From Azolla caroliniana (Eukaryota > Polypodiophyta), in assembly GCA_043228905.1 (NCBI GenBank), contig JBHGNT010000013.1:19344001-19408000 (forward strand): a stretch of 64,000 nucleotides of DNA, in the 5' to 3' direction. Shown piece after piece: positions 43,801 to 49,800 of the stretch. Under the pieces are notes generated by a model. The model was not told the origin of the DNA. It made no database searches and was given only the letters and a program-made list of their open reading frames with translations. Position numbers and translations under genes: made by a program. The stretch's first letter is position 1. Every line of letters starts with the position of its first letter.

Positions 43801-46800
43801 ATGGGTAACAAGAGTGTCAAACAGCCACAACTTAATGCATGGATCTTGGAAGCCTCTGAGCCCTTCCTCTCTAGTGAGGACTAGGAAGATTCTTTTCAAT
43901 ATGTTTTCTCAGAATTCAAGTTCAGTCCATTTTTTACCAAGAATTTTTTATCAAACACCTCCAACGTTATATTATGACACACCCATGGCATAGGAGAATC
44001 CAAGACTTCCCAGATTACATGATAGTTACAAACTTACATGTATAACCATTGTAGACCTAAACTTTCTATCATCCTTTATTAAAGGATTTATGACCACATT
44101 AGGCATCTGTAAGGAATGTTCTGGGCATTTGATACACGCTCTAGGAGCACGAGAGTGATGTATTTACTAATGTTTCTCCAAAAATTTAAAACATTCCCAT
44201 CTTTTCTTCTTTTGTTCCTTTTACCTCTTTAACTGTCCCTGATATGAATGATTTACCACAAAAAACGTTTTTCAATTTCAAACAGAGGTCTCACTTCTAG
44301 ATATTTTGAAATAGCTTCTTCATATTCTTCAATAGCATGGTTTTCATTTTTCCAATTTTCCAAGAAAAGTTCATTATCAATTGCTGCAAGGTCTGAAAAT
44401 TTCATATATCCATCTTGAAGCTTCTTCGGACGCACAAAATTCTCCTCTAAAATGTCCTGAAAGAAGTTGAGTGTGTGAGTGTCTAGGTTTCTTTCTAGAT
44501 GCATAGAGATAAAATTATGGTTGTCTTGACCCTAGCCCCATCTACAGCTAATGTTGAAAGATTTGTTGAGCTTTAAGTTAATTGTATATAAATATATATG
44601 CAGACATACATATCAAACAGCGGCTGATATGTTTTCTCATAAAAGAAGGGCTAACACTGGAACAGGAAGCACATACCTGAATGGTTTTGCGAACTGTAAT
44701 GAATCTAATGTCATCCCTATCTAATGATTTCATCTCTTTGAATTGATAGATTGTGGATATGGTTGTCACTCTTGATTGTAGATCCTCAATCCCTTTTACT
44801 GAAGAAAGGATGGAGTCAAGTAGGAGGAGCACTGTGCTCTCAATCAAAGACAAGGACGGGTCAAAGATGAAGTGACCTCCTTCAACTTTTAGCTTAACGT
44901 TAAACATTGGCATGAGATGTAAAGTTTCTGTGTCAGTGATGTGCAATGTGCTAGCAGATCTGCTGCTGTCCTCGTTAGAGCTCTCAGAATATTCTTCACG
45001 ATCTAGATTATGGCTTGGTTGAATTGTTGAGTATTGCTCCCACAGATTCTTATACATATCCATTGACTGCACCAGCACATCAAGGAGCTGTTGTGTCATG
45101 GTAAGTGATAAACGGCGCACAAACCCTCTTAGTTTTTCCAGAGAAGTACCACATAACTGAGTTGTTGGAGGTGCAAGCTCATCGATCATTGCTACAACCC
45201 TAGGAATCCAGCTGTTGTCAAAATTACACAGTATTAGTGAAACGGAATCAGATTCCGGAGGATAAATCAAGTACAACAAGGTGATTTTAAACAAGTGATA
45301 AATAGCATGCACTATCTTGCTATCTATCTTTATTAGCAATCGTTGATGGTGTCATTTTTATCAGATACTCAGCACAAAGTTGTCAATAGCTATATATTTA
45401 CACATGCATATGAATACACTTTACCACAGTTACATTGATACAGACAATGTTAACAATGGATAAACACCGTTAACACAGAGTTTTAGGTTAGGGTTTGTCC
45501 ACCAGAAGGAGGTGAAGGTTAGCCATAGCCCGCATTATTATTAGCATGGTACCCTTAAGAGGCATATACCTAGTTAAATTTTACCATAATTCTTAGTATT
45601 TCTTTGAATCCATTGATCAGGAATGAGCCATTTCACACCTCTTCCCTACACCCATAAGATCAATGTGCTCTAGAGTTTCTGCTCCTTGACGTTTTCCTCG
45701 AGGATGGTACAATAGTAAAGGGTTTTGGGGACAGAACTTTAGAAGCTTGACATGGGTACATGCATATGGTGGTTATATGGATGTTAAACATCTAAGGCCT
45801 CTTTCAACATTTTAAGTTTGTTTTCTAATCTAAGACCTTAATTTTGAGAAGAGGGGGATAACATTATTAAAGAGGAAATATATATTAACATCTTTTAAGA
45901 CTCCAAAATGGCCTATAAGACCAAACAAGGGATTAGATCTTAAAATGTTGTCTCATCTTTGAGAACAGCAAACCAACATAAATGTAACAAGTAAAAAAGC
46001 AAATAGAAATAGAATTAAGATGTAACAAAAGAATCTCATCATCTATACTTGTAAGATTCTCAAGTCAGATATATTTTACTTTTTGTCTTCGAAATATCTC
46101 TAGCATTGGTCAATCCAAAATGGAAAGGTCTCCGAATGGAGGGAAGCACCTACAATGCCAGGCCATAATCTGTCGTTGACAAGGGTGGTGAGATCATGGT
46201 CCATGAGGCCAGGGCCTACGTGCACAAGAAATTGCTATTGCCCAATATATTGTACACCTTTGCAATGTCCTAGTTGGGAGCCCATTTGTATAGCCCTTGA
46301 TTGACTTGTAGCATGAGTAGGAGTGATGGGGCCACAGAAAGCTGTGATTGTTCTTTGTTGATAAGCTTATGGCTTTGTTATTGTCCATCAACAACTTCTC
46401 CTTGTGTCTCCTCATTTTTCATTACCTTGTGAAGTGGGCCAAAGCCTTACTTCATAGAAAACTGTACAATGACAGAAAGCATTTTTGGGATCAGAAAGAA
46501 AGTTATATTAACATCTTTTGAGAGGCCAAAGTAGCCTGTAAACCCAAACAAGAGACTACATCAGAAAATGCTATCTATCTTGTCTTTGAGCACAACAAAC
46601 CAAAATATATATAGCTAAATTAAATGGAACTGCCTAAGGCACCAGCGAATCTCATGAGCTAAGCATTGAGAGATCAACAAAGGGATTAAGAAGCAATTAT
46701 ATGAACATTAGTTCTCTTCTTGATTGGAAATGTAAATTGATGTCATCGTTTCTATCATTGTTGTTGAATACTTTGCAGAAAATATGTGTAGAATACGTAT

Positions 46801-49800
46801 GTTAAGTATTCTAAAAGTATCCTAACTTTTTTTTAATACTTAGAATAAATATTCTACAGATAAATTACGTTAATTATGCAGAATAAGTGGAGAATTCTTC
46901 AAATACACGTAAAATGAAGAGGATTTTTATTGAGCTTCTTGTATGAGATCTACTCCTATGGGAGAGATCAACCAGGGGGTAGATCACATACCCTGATACT
47001 AAATTCAATCCTTGTGGATCTTTTGTTCCATGATAGAAACTTCTTCTACCAAAAAAGGGGTATTTGGAGGTGATTGGCATTCATATGCAACACACTAACA
47101 CTATACATTTCCACTGAAATTTTACTTTGAAGAACAGCAGATTTAGAACTCGTCGTAAACAATCAAGTAACCATTTGAATTTTAAATCGTGTGTTTGCTT
47201 CATATAGGAAAAACAAATCATACTCATTTCGGAAGTTGTCTGCCATCTCTCGTAGGTAATCTTCTTGAATTGATCTGAAATCTTCCAACTTCAGAGGTCG
47301 TTGCAGTGTGAATAATAAAGGATTAAATAGGAAAACATCAGTTACATCCATCTCCTTATGAAAACGCAATAATGCCAGTAGAAAAGCTTCCTCTGCCACA
47401 CACAAATTCTTTGAAATGGTTTCCTTCAGAGATTGCATTGCATTCTCAACGCCAAACTCAATGGGGACACATCCTTGACTGAAGTTTGAACTCAAAAAAC
47501 ATCATAACTTAAGACATACATTATCATAATGATAAAGTAGACACATTCCACATTGCGTATTTCCAAATGAAAAAATTATTGCAAGGTAATCTTAATAAAT
47601 GCACATGAGCTTTTACAAGGCATAACCTAGTGCGCAATGAAGTAGAATGATGAAAGGAAATTATTTTCAGCACTCATATTCCAATAATGCAATCGTTTGA
47701 AAAGGAATCATTTTTAAAAAATATTACCTGGGTATTGGTGGTTTTGGAGAATCATAAGGAAAGATTTGTAATGAAGATAGCCTTGCAAAGTTCTCCTTTG
47801 TAACAAAGTACTGATGGTCAAGGATTGACCTCTTTATACTTCTACGGTACTCAACCTTTAGACATTCCATATAATCATTTACAAGATCTGGGCATCTCTT
47901 GCTAAGGCACACCCCAGCCAAGTTTATAATACGAGTCCGCAATGGTCTGTCTACCAACTCTGAATTTTCAAATGGAAGCTCTTCAATGTACTCGAAGCAT
48001 CTCTGTGTTCATAATGCATACAGATGAAATAGTGAACCAGAGTATATTAAAAACCATGAACATTTAATTGACGAAAGAAAATGAGCCCATAAATACAACC
48101 TTTACAAAATCAGGAAATTAAACTTTGGAAGAAGTCACATTCAATTTTAGAATGTGAATATAATAATCAAATCCATGTTAGTAAATAAGATATTTGCACA
48201 AAAGGATGTGACTTTGATGTACTACCATATGCCGAAACATTTTGGAATCATAAAAGATTCCCCAGTACAGTGAGGTTGATACTTGACGTTTACTATTTCC
48301 TTCAGGCCCTTTTTAGTTTGATGACAGAATCCAGGCTATGCATGCTTGGCTTGATACAGCAATTTTGTTATATCGTCTACAACTGTACGAAGCCTTCCCA
48401 TAGACTCTTCTACTGGGGGTCATGAATGATTGGGAGTCAGTAAAACATCCCTCCATGCAACAATGCACCATTTAAACCTTTAATATAGTGAAGCATTCAT
48501 ATATATGACCAGAACCGTGGGAGGTCGTGAACCCAGGCACATACAAGTAGAAAAGGAAGGGCTTCTGCATACAAGGAACAACTGTTATTGAAGATAAAAC
48601 CTTTGTACATTTTCTCTCTTCAGATAGTCGTTCAGCATGAGTTGCTATTCAATCTCTCCTTGATTATTAAAAATTATGCTTTATGATGACCATGAATTCA
48701 TGGTTTGTCATCATTGTCAGATACACTCTTTGCTCATGCTAGTCAGCTCTGTTACGTTACTGTGTGCTTAAGTCGGCTCAAAAAACCATTCTAAGCTCCT
48801 AGTAACTAAGGATCACCCAAATCTTTGTATGAGTTCATTCGCTGTTGTGATGAATAACAGTTCCCAGGTCATATAAATCTTGAGCCTGACCAGTTACTGA
48901 TCATGCAGTAGCTCATGTTGTCCATTAAATGGGCTGTGGCCTAAAACATTTTATAGCTTATTCTGTACACTTTATCTTTTCATTTTATCTGATATTGGAC
49001 TTTAACAAGTATCCAATTGATTTTTTTACATCATTGAGGTGCAATTTCACGCCTTCATATGTAAACAGCCAATTTTGTTTCATTGATTTCTCATGTCCTT
49101 CTCTTTTCTCTTACACATCTCCATAAGGTAATGGAATACAAGCACCAATGATGCTTGGGACTGTTCTTGGCAGAAATCAAGAGACATAAAGAGAAGTTGC
49201 TAAGGGACAAAAATACAACCACAAAAAAAACATCAACAAAGAGCCATCACAAGTTTCTTTAGCTCCACCACTCCTTATGCTACATGTCAATAAGGTGATT
49301 AACCCCATTTAAACTTTGATGGCTTTAACCCAATTGTAATCATAGTTTAATTTTCTATCAACCTTGGTTTCATTATAGCAAGGAGCTGCAAAGGTAAATT
49401 ACCATATGAGCACTTATTACATTCCGCAAGTTCTTGGCATTCAATGCCTTAGCAATGAAGCTGCTTTCCTTCTCCCTATCAAGGATAAGATTCAACCTGG
49501 AGATGCCAAAGTTTTGTCATGCATAAACCATATATATCAATTCTTAATTCTAACAGACATATAAATCTAAAAGTCTTGTTTATATGTGCAGTTTAAAGAT
49601 GTACTCAAGTAAGAATTCACAGAAAGAAAGATATATTAAGATCTTTTTAAGTGGCCAAAATGGCCAATAAGACCAAATAAGAGATTACATCTTAAAATGT
49701 TGTCTCGTCTTTGAGAACAACAAACCAAAACAAATGTTAGTAAATAAGTAAATCAATATAAAACTAACTAAAGAAACTCATTTTCTATACATGTAAGATT

